Positions 8,031 through 16,825 are shown, counted from the stretch's first letter. The stretch is DNA of 42,802 bases from an uncultured bacterium (GCA_947177425.1 CAMWUN010000030.1:1-42802); one strand, 5' to 3'. The notes: a model not told the origin generated them from the letters alone. A program made the numbers and translations.

Positions 8031-9038
8031 TTACGCCGATTTGGCCGCTTTTTTTCTTTTTGCCATAAATGCCTGTATCCTGTCTGTCTGTGCTGAGAAT
8101 GCGTAGAATCCCAGGACAAAAATACCCATAATAATCTGCTGCCATCCGCCTGCGCCCAGGTTCAGGCAGTTCAGACCATAATTCATAATTTCCATTCCAA
8201 CTGCCGCAATTGCAATCCCAACCACATCGCAGCTTGCAAGCCCTATAAAGGTTCCCATAAACACCGGCACAATATAGGAAAACATGATACCCGATGTGGC
8301 AAGCCCTGACTGCGGCGCCACTTCATGCTGTGACACATAAACAATTGCTGCAAGGCCGATAATGATTCCAGTAAAAATATACGTTACAAACACATTCTTT
8401 TTCTCATCTATACCAATGTTAACGCCTGCCCGCTGATTGTTGGAAAGCACTTTTCCCTTTCTGCCTGCCGCCGTAAAATATGTAAACAGCACAAATGCTG
8501 CAACCGCAAGCACTGTGGGTATCAGCACGCCCGGAATTCTCCCGAAAACGGAAGTGTGCGCCTGTGAATAAAAGATACGGATTCCCTGTCCACCGGATAC
8601 CAGATAGGTCAGCGATTCATAGAGCAGTGTCATTCCGATTGTACAGATAATAATTGGAAGCCTGCCGATAATATAGACAAATGCCGTAACACAGCTTAAG
8701 ACAATACCCGTTATCACCGCCACCAGCAGCGCAACTACCGGACTGTCCGTCATAAGCCCCACATTTCCTGCAATAATAGCTGTCAGTATCATAGAAGCGC
8801 CCCCGGAAAAATCAAATCTCCCATTTTTTAACTGAAGCCAGATTGCAAGAGCCACGCAGATTGTCATACAGGAATTTATTATCACCTGCCTGACCAGATC
8901 TGCACTTAAAAATATCAGTTTCCCATTTATATAACACTTTTCATTGCCCGCAGTAATGATGAGCATCACCACAAACATCAATATTGGAAAAACTGCTGAT
9001 AAGATTATCTTTTTTATGATATTTCCCGAATTCTTCAT
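8031..9038 (-). CDS. CUT2/RbsC-type sugar ABC transporter permease
   Basis: A 335-aa membrane protein of the BPD_transp_2 (RbsC/AraH) family with about 8-10 hydrophobic segments. The glycine-rich RFDFSGGASMILTAIIAGN block (~55-75) is typical of this family. It forms the channel with the second permease (10452-11435), fed by the binding protein (9133-10386) and powered by the ATPase (11447-12964). ATG 9038 has GGAGGA 7 bases upstream, so the 18 upstream in-frame residues are not used. A 10-bp GC hairpin stands just upstream of its ribosome site. Confidence 0.9.
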   Translation of the reverse strand: MKNSGNIIKKIILSAVFPILMFVVMLIITAGNEKCYINGKLIFLSADLVRQVIINSCMTICVALAIWLQLKNGRFDFSGGASMILTAIIAGNVGLMTDSPVVALLVAVITGIVLSCVTAFVYIIGRLPIIICTIGMTLLYESLTYLVSGGQGIRIFYSQAHTSVFGRIPGVLIPTVLAVAAFVLFTYFTAAGRKGKVLSNNQRAGVNIGIDEKKNVFVTYIFTGIIIGLAAIVYVSQHEVAPQSGLATSGIMFSYIVPVFMGTFIGLASCDVVGIAIAAVGMEIMNYGLNCLNLGAGGWQQIIMGIFVLGFYAFSAQTDRIQAFMAKRKKAAKSA

Positions 9039-9056
9039 CGTTTCTTCCTCCATACA

Positions 9057-9083
9057 GCGGGGGAGGGGCGATACCTCCCCCGC
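9057..9083 (-). other. GC-rich intercistronic hairpin
   Basis: GCGGGGGAGG (9057-9066) pairs perfectly with CCTCCCCCGC (9074-9083), loop of 7. It lies between the binding-protein stop and the permease ribosome site and has no T run. Such hairpins protect the 3' end of binding-protein mRNA and raise its level relative to the permease. Confidence 0.7.
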
Positions 9084-9132
9084 CCTCACCATTACTGTGT
9101 CATTTTTAGTAAGCGGCAGATTTATGTGTCAC

Positions 9133-10386
9133 TTACTTAATACTGTCGATGGTCATGGTTGACAGTATGCCCTTAAGGTCTGCGTAGGTTGCATCAGGAT
9201 TTCCGTATGCAGTCATATTGAGGACATCCTGTGGTGTGTACATTGCGTTGGCAGCATCTTTTGTATAGAAACAGCTTTTCTGGAATTGTGCCATGTCCTC
9301 GTCGCTGTTAATGACATACTGCGCCGTACTGATACGCTCCGCCTCCGCCGGCTGGTCAGAGAATTCTGCGCCGTTAATCTTATTTAAGAGCAGTACCAGC
9401 GGGTAGGTAACAGACTCCACTGCTGTCACCATAGTCTGCTGATAGGTTCCCTTTCCTGTTGTTCCGAAATTCGCATCCTCACCGCCGTCATAACCTGTCG
9501 TAAAGAGTTTCATACTGCTGTCCACCCCTGCCTGGACCATGGTAGGATATACAAAGGCGCTTCCTGCCGCAAAAGATATAATTGCCTGTGAATCCGCATG
9601 TTTTGCAAAATAGGTCGTATCAATGGGGGCAAACGCCAGCACGTCGCTCTCCTCGTTCAGCGGGTCAACCGTAATGGGTGTTTCGGCCGTCTCATTGTAT
9701 GCTTCCACCGCTGCCACAAACTGATCCGCCCCTATCTGCTGCGCCGGGAAAGCCCATGTGGGGAAAATGGCCATGGATACATGGGTAATTGGCGCATCCC
9801 CATTGCGTTCATTATACTCCATCAGACTTTCAAACATAGTATTCCCAATCGTAACATCATCCGGGTTCTGTCCGTCTGTAGCTGTCCCCACAAAGTATTC
9901 ACTCTTAAATACCTGGTCATATGCGGTGTTAAAAGAAGTGTCATAATCGCACAGATAACCGCCAAGATAAACCCCTGCTGCCTCGCATTCCTGAATGATG
10001 GAAGTCATTCCAAGATCCATGGTGCAGATAATGCCGTCCACATTAGAGGAAATCAGTTCCTGTATTTTCGTCAGGTTTGCCGCCTCATCCGTCTGTGTCA
10101 GAACCGTATAAGTAAACTTAACATTCAGTGTGTCCGAAAGGGATTCCAGATATGCCTTTGTGGAATCCACGGCAAATCCTGTGTCCGTGTAGAAAGCAAC
10201 TCCTATTGTGCACGCCTTCCCTTCCGCCGCAGGCGCACTGCCGGAATCACTGGTCTGCGCACCGGAATCTGACGATGCGGAACTGCTGTCGGAAGCATTT
10301 CCTCCACTATTTCCACACCCGGACGCCAATACGGTCATCGCACCTGCAAGTAAAACTGCTGTAATCTTTTTCCATACCTTTTTCAT
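9133..10386 (-). CDS. Sugar-binding lipoprotein of CUT2 ABC transporter
   Basis: A 417-aa extracellular lipoprotein. The N terminus is a signal peptide with lipobox LASGC (Cys ~24), then a Gly/Ser/Ala/Asp linker to ~residue 55. The mature part looks like a type I periplasmic-binding fold (IGVAFYTD, NVDGIICTMD, IISFAAGSAFVY segments), related to but diverged from RbsB. AGGAGG is 7 bases before the ATG. Placed between the two permease genes of the operon, it probably captures the sugar or glycoside that the downstream GH3, GH1, GH78 and GH43 enzymes break down. Confidence 0.9.
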   Translation of the reverse strand: MKKVWKKITAVLLAGAMTVLASGCGNSGGNASDSSSASSDSGAQTSDSGSAPAAEGKACTIGVAFYTDTGFAVDSTKAYLESLSDTLNVKFTYTVLTQTDEAANLTKIQELISSNVDGIICTMDLGMTSIIQECEAAGVYLGGYLCDYDTSFNTAYDQVFKSEYFVGTATDGQNPDDVTIGNTMFESLMEYNERNGDAPITHVSMAIFPTWAFPAQQIGADQFVAAVEAYNETAETPITVDPLNEESDVLAFAPIDTTYFAKHADSQAIISFAAGSAFVYPTMVQAGVDSSMKLFTTGYDGGEDANFGTTGKGTYQQTMVTAVESVTYPLVLLLNKINGAEFSDQPAEAERISTAQYVINSDEDMAQFQKSCFYTKDAANAMYTPQDVLNMTAYGNPDATYADLKGILSTMTIDSIK

Positions 10387-10451
10387 TTACAATCCTCCTG
10401 TTTTTCTAAATAATAATCTATGTTTTCCTGTGCATTTGCCACAGTCAAAAC

Positions 10452-11435
10452 CTATCTTGGCAGCACGCCGTCCTTTTTCCGGCATGTCACCATAATAATG
10501 GCGATAAAAATAACCGCTTTCACAAAATTAATCATGTTCAGATCCACTCCCATTGTGGTCAGGTCATTGGTCAGAAGCACATAGGTAAATGTCCCCACCA
10601 GCGCACTGCTCACCTTTGACTTCATTCCCCCGGACAAGGGCATTCCTCCTAAAATCAGACAGATCATGATGTCCATCGCATAACCGCTGCCCGTTCCCTT
10701 GCCAGCGCTTCCTGTCCTTGTCAGCATGATAAAGGAACCAACTGCCACGCATACGCCGAAGGCCATGTATGCAATCACTTTCCATTTTGTTGTATTGACA
10801 CCACACTGCGCTGTCGTCACTTCGTTTGCGCCGATCCCTCTTGTATACTTACCTAATTTGGTAAATTTAAAAAAGTAAGTCACAATAACCGCCACAATGA
10901 CGATTGCAAGCACAAGCATTACATTGTACATATTGCGGTCCGCCGGCTTAATCACAGCCTGTATGGATATCGAGTTTGTCCCTGTGCTCTCCATAAGAAG
11001 CAACTGTGCTCCAGTAAAAAAGAACATCAGAAAAAGGGATGTCACAATCGATGGAAGCTTTAACCACACAGCCACAGCGCCGTTGAATGCCCCGCACAAA
11101 AGCGCCAGCGCCAGAATTACAAGAAAACCCGCCGCTACGCCGGCCGCCGTTCCCCCCATGGCGTTGGTAATCATAATCATCAGTATCGCATATACGCCAA
11201 CCTGCTGCCCCACACTCACGTCCATGTATCCCATGGAATAGACAAATACTGCTCCCAAAGCAATTATCGAATATGCCGAAGCCGACTGGAGCACTGTTGC
11301 CATATTGTAGGAAAGGCGGCTTCCGCTGAATATAAGGAACAGAATGAACGTCACGATCAGGCCGGCATACGCTGCAATGTCATAAACATGCTGCTTCAGA
11401 AAATCTGCTGGTGTTACTTTTTCCTTTTCTCTCAT
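10452..11435 (-). CDS. CUT2/RbsC-type sugar ABC transporter permease
   Basis: A 327-aa integral membrane protein of the BPD_transp_2 family, the second permease of this importer. The MGYMDVSVGQQVG motif (~68-80) is the family's conserved loop after the second membrane segment, and GGMPLSGG near residue 268 matches the cytoplasmic coupling region. GGGGGG is 6 bases upstream of the ATG. It starts 11 bases after the ATPase gene, consistent with one mRNA. Two different permeases suggest a heterodimeric channel. Confidence 0.9.
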   Translation of the reverse strand: MREKEKVTPADFLKQHVYDIAAYAGLIVTFILFLIFSGSRLSYNMATVLQSASAYSIIALGAVFVYSMGYMDVSVGQQVGVYAILMIMITNAMGGTAAGVAAGFLVILALALLCGAFNGAVAVWLKLPSIVTSLFLMFFFTGAQLLLMESTGTNSISIQAVIKPADRNMYNVMLVLAIVIVAVIVTYFFKFTKLGKYTRGIGANEVTTAQCGVNTTKWKVIAYMAFGVCVAVGSFIMLTRTGSAGKGTGSGYAMDIMICLILGGMPLSGGMKSKVSSALVGTFTYVLLTNDLTTMGVDLNMINFVKAVIFIAIIMVTCRKKDGVLPR

Positions 11436-11446
11436 CTTGCGCCCCC

Positions 11447-12964
11447 CTAAATCATGTACTCAATTATATCTGTCTCTGACAGGTCTTTGTCTCTCTTTAA
11501 TTCCATTGTCACCGCAAAATCCTTCATAATAATAATCTTATCCGCCATGCCGATTAATTCCGCCATCTCCTCGCTAATCAGGATAATTGACTTTCCCTGC
11601 CGTTTCATATCCGCAATCAGGCCGTACATGAACTGCTTCACGCCGATGTCCACGCCCCTTGTGGGGCAGTCCATGATAAGCACGTCAGACCCCTTCGCCG
11701 TCCATTTTGCAAAGGACACCTTCTGTTTGTTGCCGCCGCTTAAGGTATTGACCCACTGCCTTCCGTCGCCACACTTGATGCGGAAGGCTTCTATCTCTCC
11801 ATCCGCCATCTGTTTTTCCCTCTTGGGGCTGATGAAAGTCGCCCTGGAAAGTTCTGACTCCGAGGGAAGTACGATATTATCCTGAATGGAGCCTTCCAGA
11901 ATCAGAGCCTCCGTGTCACGGTTTTTCGACACGTAGCCGATGCCCGACTGAATTGCCTCAAAGCAGCCCTTAATCTTCCTGCCATTCCGCTCCACACTGC
12001 CGCTCTCCAGTTTTTCCAGCCCAAATGCGATACGTCCGATTTCGTGCATGCCGCATCCGCTTAAGCCGCCAAACCCGATAATTTCTCCTTCATGCAGTTT
12101 CAGGGAAAAATTCTTTATTTCTCCCAGGCTCACATTCTTTAACTCAAGGGCTACCTTATCCCCGTGGGAACTGTCGTAATCTTCCCTGTAATAGGCATCC
12201 CCAATCTCACGTCCAACCATCATGAACCGGATTACCTGCTCGGCATTTGGCTTATCCATTTCACTCCGGTCCAGATGCCCGATAATCTCTCCGTCCCTTA
12301 AAACCGTCAAATCCGTACACTGCTCCAAAATCTCATCCATATCGTGGGAGATAAATATGACTGACTTGTCATTGTCTTTCAATTTATGTATCAGCTTATA
12401 CAATAGCTGGCGTCCTTCCATGGACAATGCCGTTGTAGTCTCATCCACCACAAAGATTTCTGTATCGTCTGAGACGCAACGGACAATCTCTACCAGTTTA
12501 CGATCCTCAAAGCCGTACCGGTTAATGCTGTCCGCAGCCCTGATATGAGAAATCCCAAAGGAGTCCAGAATCTCCTGTGCCGCTTTATTCAGCTTCTTCA
12601 TGTTCACGATTCCAAATCGGGAAAACTCATCAAACCGTCCGGCAAAAATATTCTCTGCAACTGTACAGTCAGGAATCGTATTCGCTTCCTGAAGCACCAT
12701 GCTGATACCAGCCTTCTGGGCCTCTACCATACTCCCCGGATTCCATGCCGCACCTTTGTAAAACACTTCACCGCTTGTAGCCTTCTGCATTCCGGAAATA
12801 ATGGAAGTAATCGTCGATTTCCCGCTGCCATTCTCCCCTACCAGTCCCCGGATCTGTCCCCTGTAAAAAGATACATCAACATTGCGGAGCGCTCTGGTTG
12901 GTCCAAAGTTCTTGCACATATTTTTTACTTCAATCACTAACTCATGTTGTGTAGCCTCTGCCAT
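11447..12964 (-). CDS. RbsA/MglA-type double ABC ATPase with one degenerate site
   Basis: A 505-aa protein with two nucleotide-binding domains. NBD1 has Walker A GENGSGKST (43-51) and Walker B FVVDE (Asp174, Glu175), but its signature region reads YGFEDRK (150-156) instead of LSGGQ. NBD2 has a Walker A without GK[ST] (GGLSGCGMHE, 299-308), an intact LSGGN signature (408-412), and Walker B MDCPTRGVD with Cys433 in place of the catalytic Glu. One composite site (A1, B1, signature 2) is therefore complete and the other has lost all three motifs. Degenerate NBD2 Walker A is normal in this family; the loss of signature 1 and of Glu433 is further decay. It is the first gene of the operon. Confidence 0.93.
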   Translation of the reverse strand: MAEATQHELVIEVKNMCKNFGPTRALRNVDVSFYRGQIRGLVGENGSGKSTITSIISGMQKATSGEVFYKGAAWNPGSMVEAQKAGISMVLQEANTIPDCTVAENIFAGRFDEFSRFGIVNMKKLNKAAQEILDSFGISHIRAADSINRYGFEDRKLVEIVRCVSDDTEIFVVDETTTALSMEGRQLLYKLIHKLKDNDKSVIFISHDMDEILEQCTDLTVLRDGEIIGHLDRSEMDKPNAEQVIRFMMVGREIGDAYYREDYDSSHGDKVALELKNVSLGEIKNFSLKLHEGEIIGFGGLSGCGMHEIGRIAFGLEKLESGSVERNGRKIKGCFEAIQSGIGYVSKNRDTEALILEGSIQDNIVLPSESELSRATFISPKREKQMADGEIEAFRIKCGDGRQWVNTLSGGNKQKVSFAKWTAKGSDVLIMDCPTRGVDIGVKQFMYGLIADMKRQGKSIILISEEMAELIGMADKIIIMKDFAVTMELKRDKDLSETDIIEYMI

Positions 12965-13041
12965 CTCTGACCCATCTCCTCCGTTCTCATTCTTTCAGAA
13001 CCAGTCGTCTGTCTCAATCCGCTGTCCTGCTTCTGTAATTT

Positions 13042-13070
13042 ATTATAGATTTCCGCCCTGTTTTCTCCAA
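13042..13070 (-). promoter_or_regulatory. Promoter of the glycoside-utilisation operon
   Basis: On the minus strand TTGGAG (13065-13070), a 17-base spacer, then perfect TATAAT (13042-13047). It lies about 80 bases before the ATPase start codon and would drive the genes from 12964 down to 563. Confidence 0.7.
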
Positions 13071-13139
13071 GTTGATTCCTTTTTGTTTTAGGGTACATTT
13101 TTTAATAAGTTTCTAAAGATAATATCCTTTTTGGGGTTT

Positions 13140-13156
13140 ATATGAATTATTCATAT
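13140..13156. promoter_or_regulatory. 17-bp palindrome between divergent promoters
   Basis: ATATGAATTATTCATAT is a perfect palindrome around a central T. It lies between the minus-strand promoter (13042-13070) and the plus-strand promoter (13179-13206), 22 bases upstream of the latter's -35. It is a likely operator, perhaps for the AraC-GH39 protein or another sugar regulator. Confidence 0.55.
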
Positions 13157-13178
13157 TAAATTTTGTACATCTTCCTTC

Positions 13179-13206
13179 TTTACACAATGGATTCGCGGTG
13201 TATAAT
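13179..13206 (+). promoter_or_regulatory. Promoter of AraC-GH39 gene
   Basis: TTTACA (13179-13184), 16-base spacer, TATAAT (13201-13206). The start codon at 13265 has AAGGAGG 4 bases upstream. Confidence 0.65.
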
Positions 13207-13264
13207 AAATGTATGCGGCACAAATTGAACATTTTTTAATATACCCTATCATTAAGGAGGCCCT

Positions 13265-15766
13265 ATGCAGGACGAAAGACATGAAATTGTTGAATTTTCT
13301 TCCAATATACCGCTCAAAATATTCATGCACAAGCTGGGATTTGTTGCCAGACACTGGCACAAGAGCCTGGAGCTTTTGATGGTGCTTGACGGCAGTATCG
13401 AGATTACTGTCAACGAGGAAAAATATACGTTAAAAAAAGAAGATATTATCCTGATAAACTCCAACAGTATCCATGAAATCCACTCGGAAAGCGCAACTAT
13501 GATTGCTCTGCAGATTGACTTATCACGGGTCAGTCAGTTTGACAACAATCTGGAGGAACTCGTCTTTGACTGCAATAGCGCTACACAAAAAAATAACGGA
13601 ATATTTGATGGTATCCGTTTTACAATTGCTACTATGATCAGAGAAAACACACACAATGCAAAAGGCGCCGAGTATAAGAATTACGCATTGTGCTACTATC
13701 TGGTTTCGGAACTTCTGACTTATTTTCAGATTCCCGCAACAGAAACTGTAAAAAATCAGAGAAAATATGTGGTGCGCCTGACGCGTATCATCAACTATAT
13801 CCAGGAACACTACGCTGAAAACTTCAGCCTTGCTGATCTTGCAGAGTCGGAGGGACTTTCCGTTCCCTATCTGTCCAATTTCTTTGACAAATATATGGGG
13901 ATCAACTTTTCTTCCTACTATACAAATGTCAAACTGGAACATGCTGTTTCCGAACTTCTTTCCACAAACGATTCTATTGAAGCCATCGCTATGCGGAACG
14001 GCTTTTCGGAATCCCACTCTTTCGTGCGCAGTTTCAAAAAGCGCTATGATATGCTTCCAAGCGCCTACCGGAAAGAGAAAAAAGCAGCAGGCTCCGCCGC
14101 CTTTAAGCACGACAACCTAAATTACCTGCTTATCGAACCAAGTAATTATCTCCACCTGCTCACGAAATATTTAGACCATATCGACCTTTCCTTCTACCGC
14201 TCCTCACCGAGCTATACTGACGAACTGGCGGTAAACCGCCTGTCTGTCTCCACGCCTATGAAACGCCTGACACACAATTTCAAAAAATTTGTCTGTGTGG
14301 GACGCGCAAAGGAACTGCTCAATTCTGATATCCGGGAAATGCTGAAGGACTTACAGACTCAGGTGGGGTACGAATATATCAAATTCCACGGCATTCTCTC
14401 TGATGATATGATGGTCGTAAACCGCACAGGCGGAAAGCTTGCTTTTCATTATACCTTAGTAGATCAGGTCATCGATTTCCTGCTTTCCATTGGATTAAAG
14501 CCATTGATCCAATATTCTTTCATGCCCCGTGAACTGGCATCAGACCCGGCCAAAACATTGTGCTACTCTCCCTTCATCACAAGTCCGCCGCGTGAAATGT
14601 CCGAGTGGGAACTCCTAATTGAGGACTTTACAAGGCATCTGCTTGAGCGGTATGGTATGTCTGAAGTAACCACGTGGCTTTTCAGCGTCTGGAATGAGCC
14701 CATGACTTCCAAATCCATGTTTGGATTTGGGGACGATGCCCTGTTTTTCCGGTTTTACAAACATACCTTTCACGCCGCGAAAAAAATATGTAAAGATATC
14801 TGTTTCGGTTCACCATCGCTTCTGTACATGGAAAATCTTGGAAACGATACATGGATTCGGGCATTTACCGCCTACGTCAGGAAGCATAACTGCACTCCTG
14901 AATTTATAAATGTACACTACTATGCAGATGTGATACCGCCGACGGCCAACCAGAATTACTACATTGGACGGGCTGCCACTTCCACCTTTCCGAAACGTAC
15001 CGATGATTTTTCTCTCTGGATCGGAAGCCTGCGCAAAGTCCTTGCATCCCTGAACTTAAGCAGCCTTCCGGTATACCTGACGGAATGGAATTTCACCTTT
15101 TCCCACAGGAACCTTGTCAATGATACCTGTTTTAAGTCCTGCTATATCATGAAAAATCTGCTGAAAAATTATGACAGGCTCGCCAGCTTCGGATACTGGA
15201 GCCTTACAGACCTGATTGAAGAAAACCCGTTGCCGGACACTCTTTTCCATGGAGGGCTCGGCATCTTCACCACAAACGGGCTGCGCAAAAATGTATTTTA
15301 TACTTTTTACTTTGCAAATATGCTGGGGGATGAGCTGATTGCCACGGATGACAGCTATTTTATAACCCGGAAACATGATAACAGCTATCAGATTATCACA
15401 TACAATTATGTCCACTACGGAAATCTGTTCGCCTCCGGGGAGCTTTTTGACATTACAGAAACCAGCCGCTACTCTGCCTTTGACATGTCCCGGAAACTGC
15501 GCATCAGCTTCAATCTGACAGACCTTGCCAACGGGCGCTACGAAATCAGGGAATACTTTGTAAACCGCGAACACGGGAGCGCATACGATATCTGGATCAA
15601 TCTGGGCGGCGTCCCTTTAAATCCGAAAGATACAGACCTTCTGCGCGGCCTGTGTACCCCCGGTTTCCATAAGGAACTGCGTCTTGTAGAGAAAAACCAG
15701 ATTTCCTACGCGGCCGTTCTGGAGCCCCTTGAGATACGTTTCACGGAAATAAAACTGATACTATAA
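13265..15766 (+). CDS. AraC-family regulator fused to GH39 domain
   Basis: An 833-aa fusion. Residues 1-100 form a cupin-like sensor fold (GFVARHWHKSLELLMVLDG), 165-272 an AraC double HTH (NFSLADLAESEGLSVPYLS and IEAIAMRNGFSESHSFVRSF), and ~290-833 a GH39-type barrel plus beta domain. Both GH39 catalytic glutamates are kept: Glu478 in WNEP (acid/base) and Glu607 in LTEWN (nucleophile). GH39 enzymes are mainly beta-xylosidases. No signal peptide, as expected for a DNA-binding protein. It is divergent from the glycoside operon and probably controls it. The GH39 part may act as ligand sensor, as enzyme that destroys the inducer, or both. The frame is continuous with no sign of frameshift between domains. 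Confidence 0.92.
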   Translation: MQDERHEIVEFSSNIPLKIFMHKLGFVARHWHKSLELLMVLDGSIEITVNEEKYTLKKEDIILINSNSIHEIHSESATMIALQIDLSRVSQFDNNLEELVFDCNSATQKNNGIFDGIRFTIATMIRENTHNAKGAEYKNYALCYYLVSELLTYFQIPATETVKNQRKYVVRLTRIINYIQEHYAENFSLADLAESEGLSVPYLSNFFDKYMGINFSSYYTNVKLEHAVSELLSTNDSIEAIAMRNGFSESHSFVRSFKKRYDMLPSAYRKEKKAAGSAAFKHDNLNYLLIEPSNYLHLLTKYLDHIDLSFYRSSPSYTDELAVNRLSVSTPMKRLTHNFKKFVCVGRAKELLNSDIREMLKDLQTQVGYEYIKFHGILSDDMMVVNRTGGKLAFHYTLVDQVIDFLLSIGLKPLIQYSFMPRELASDPAKTLCYSPFITSPPREMSEWELLIEDFTRHLLERYGMSEVTTWLFSVWNEPMTSKSMFGFGDDALFFRFYKHTFHAAKKICKDICFGSPSLLYMENLGNDTWIRAFTAYVRKHNCTPEFINVHYYADVIPPTANQNYYIGRAATSTFPKRTDDFSLWIGSLRKVLASLNLSSLPVYLTEWNFTFSHRNLVNDTCFKSCYIMKNLLKNYDRLASFGYWSLTDLIEENPLPDTLFHGGLGIFTTNGLRKNVFYTFYFANMLGDELIATDDSYFITRKHDNSYQIITYNYVHYGNLFASGELFDITETSRYSAFDMSRKLRISFNLTDLANGRYEIREYFVNREHGSAYDIWINLGGVPLNPKDTDLLRGLCTPGFHKELRLVEKNQISYAAVLEPLEIRFTEIKLIL

Positions 15767-15825
15767 AAAGTGACAAAGCCCTGTTTCCTGTACAAAGACA
15801 CGGAGAAACCAGGGCACACTTTTTG
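15765..15825. terminator. Bidirectional terminator between convergent genes
   Basis: AAAAAGTG (15765-15772) and GCCCTGTTTC pair with GAAACCAGGGC and CACTTTTT (to 15824), a long stem with small bulges. A-run and T-run on the two arms let it work for the plus-strand AraC-GH39 gene and for the minus-strand gene ending at 15845. Confidence 0.8.
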
Positions 15826-15844
15826 TGCTTTCATTTTGTCTACT

Positions 15845-16186
15845 TTATATTTTCAGCCACTTCTTTATATTCCCCACAGCTTTCACGCAACCCCTGGTAC
15901 ATTCTTTTCCCAGAGCTGCCCCCAGCAGTGCAATCCGGTCTGCCCGGCGGGACAGCTTTACTCCATAGGGTGCATCCGGCGCCTCTTTGTCGCTGACATC
16001 CCCGATGCTCTTCGCAAGAAGCCGGGGACTGCCCAGTTCTCCCATAACCTCCTCTTCCGTTCTTCCCTTACGCATTTCAATTTCAATATATTCCTGATAA
16101 TAAGCCACATGGGGCGCCGCCTTGGCACTGCCCATCCTGCCGTTTAACGCCCTTTGCAGTTCTGTCATAAATTCCTGTTTTGTCAT
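15845..16186 (-). CDS. HAAS/DUF1700-like small protein
   Basis: A 113-aa protein. Residues 1-65 match the HAAS pattern of DUF1700-type proteins: MTKQEFMTELQRAL, YYQEYIEIEMRKG, EEEVMGELGSPRLLAKSI. Full-length DUF1700 proteins carry several membrane helices after this domain; here only a short basic, weakly hydrophobic tail follows (RADRIALLGAALG), so it is a short version. In the family such proteins usually sit with a PadR regulator; the neighbour here is an unknown protein instead. ATG 16186 has AGGAGG 4 bases upstream, so the upstream in-frame residues are not used. Function unknown. Confidence 0.75.
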   Translation of the reverse strand: MTKQEFMTELQRALNGRMGSAKAAPHVAYYQEYIEIEMRKGRTEEEVMGELGSPRLLAKSIGDVSDKEAPDAPYGVKLSRRADRIALLGAALGKECTRGCVKAVGNIKKWLKI

Positions 16187-16245
16187 TTTGCCTCCTCTAA
16201 GAATATACAGCCGGAAAGAAGGATAAAGCCAGCCATACTCCATCC

Positions 16246-16632
16246 TTACATTTTATCCGTCCCCTGTCCTTCTTCCAGACGTTTCCTGTACACTTCCGGA
16301 TTTTCCATCAAATCCACCATTGTCCTGAACGCCTGCATGGCCATCTTTTCCTTATTACAGGTCCGGGAATTTTTGCCCGTATCCTTGATAAGATTGTACC
16401 GGTTCATCTGCCATACATACAAATCGCACAGAGAATAGCCGCATACTTTCAGTTCGTCTAAAAACGTGTGGTGTTCAATATAATATACCAGTTCTTTGTA
16501 AATTTGTTTCCGGGACAAAATATCCATCCAGAGTTCATCCGCCCACTGCGAGGGAAGTTCTGCATAATTACAGACATCGTAAAAAGCCTGACAGACCTTC
16601 ACCTTTGTGGCATCATATAAAATCCCCTGCAT
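16246..16632 (-). CDS. Hypothetical protein, 128 aa
   Basis: I do not recognise a family. The protein is soluble, mixed alpha-helical in appearance, rich in aromatic and acidic residues (YYIEHHTFLDEL, LYVWQMNRYNLIKD), with five Cys and no signal peptide or membrane helix. AAGGAAG is about 8 bases before the ATG. A TATAAT box (minus strand, about 40 bases upstream) lies just after the terminator at 16677-16704, so it likely starts a two-gene unit with the HAAS-like gene 59 bases downstream. Confidence 0.7.
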   Translation of the reverse strand: MQGILYDATKVKVCQAFYDVCNYAELPSQWADELWMDILSRKQIYKELVYYIEHHTFLDELKVCGYSLCDLYVWQMNRYNLIKDTGKNSRTCNKEKMAMQAFRTMVDLMENPEVYRKRLEEGQGTDKM

Positions 16633-16676
16633 AAGACCACTTCCTTTTCTATATCTTTTCCTTTCAATTATACAAC

Positions 16677-16704
16677 AAAAAGCAGATATTTCTATCTGCT
16701 TTTT
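16677..16704. terminator. Bidirectional terminator after CUT1 operon
   Basis: A perfect 12-bp stem, AAAAAGCAGATA with TATCTGCTTTTT, loop TTTC. It lies 121 bases after the stop of the minus-strand permease gene and ends the SBP-permease-permease operon. The arms give a T run in either direction. Confidence 0.9.
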
Positions 16705-16825
16705 ATCAAAAAGTTATCTTACGAAACGTGGCGACGTTACTATTCCTTTACTCTGCCAATCTCTGTATGACAGCAGCATCCAGTCCTGCACCCTTAAAAA
16801 CTCTTCAATGGAAATTAAAATCCAC

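Noticed and set aside
13523-14110. 195-aa minus-strand frame inside the AraC-GH39 gene
   Set aside because: Lies entirely opposite a well-supported coding region and matches no family pattern.
13265-15766. Two separate genes (araC and GH39) joined by error
   Set aside because: The frame is continuous, no internal ribosome site precedes the GH39 part, and such fusions are plausible in this bacterial group.
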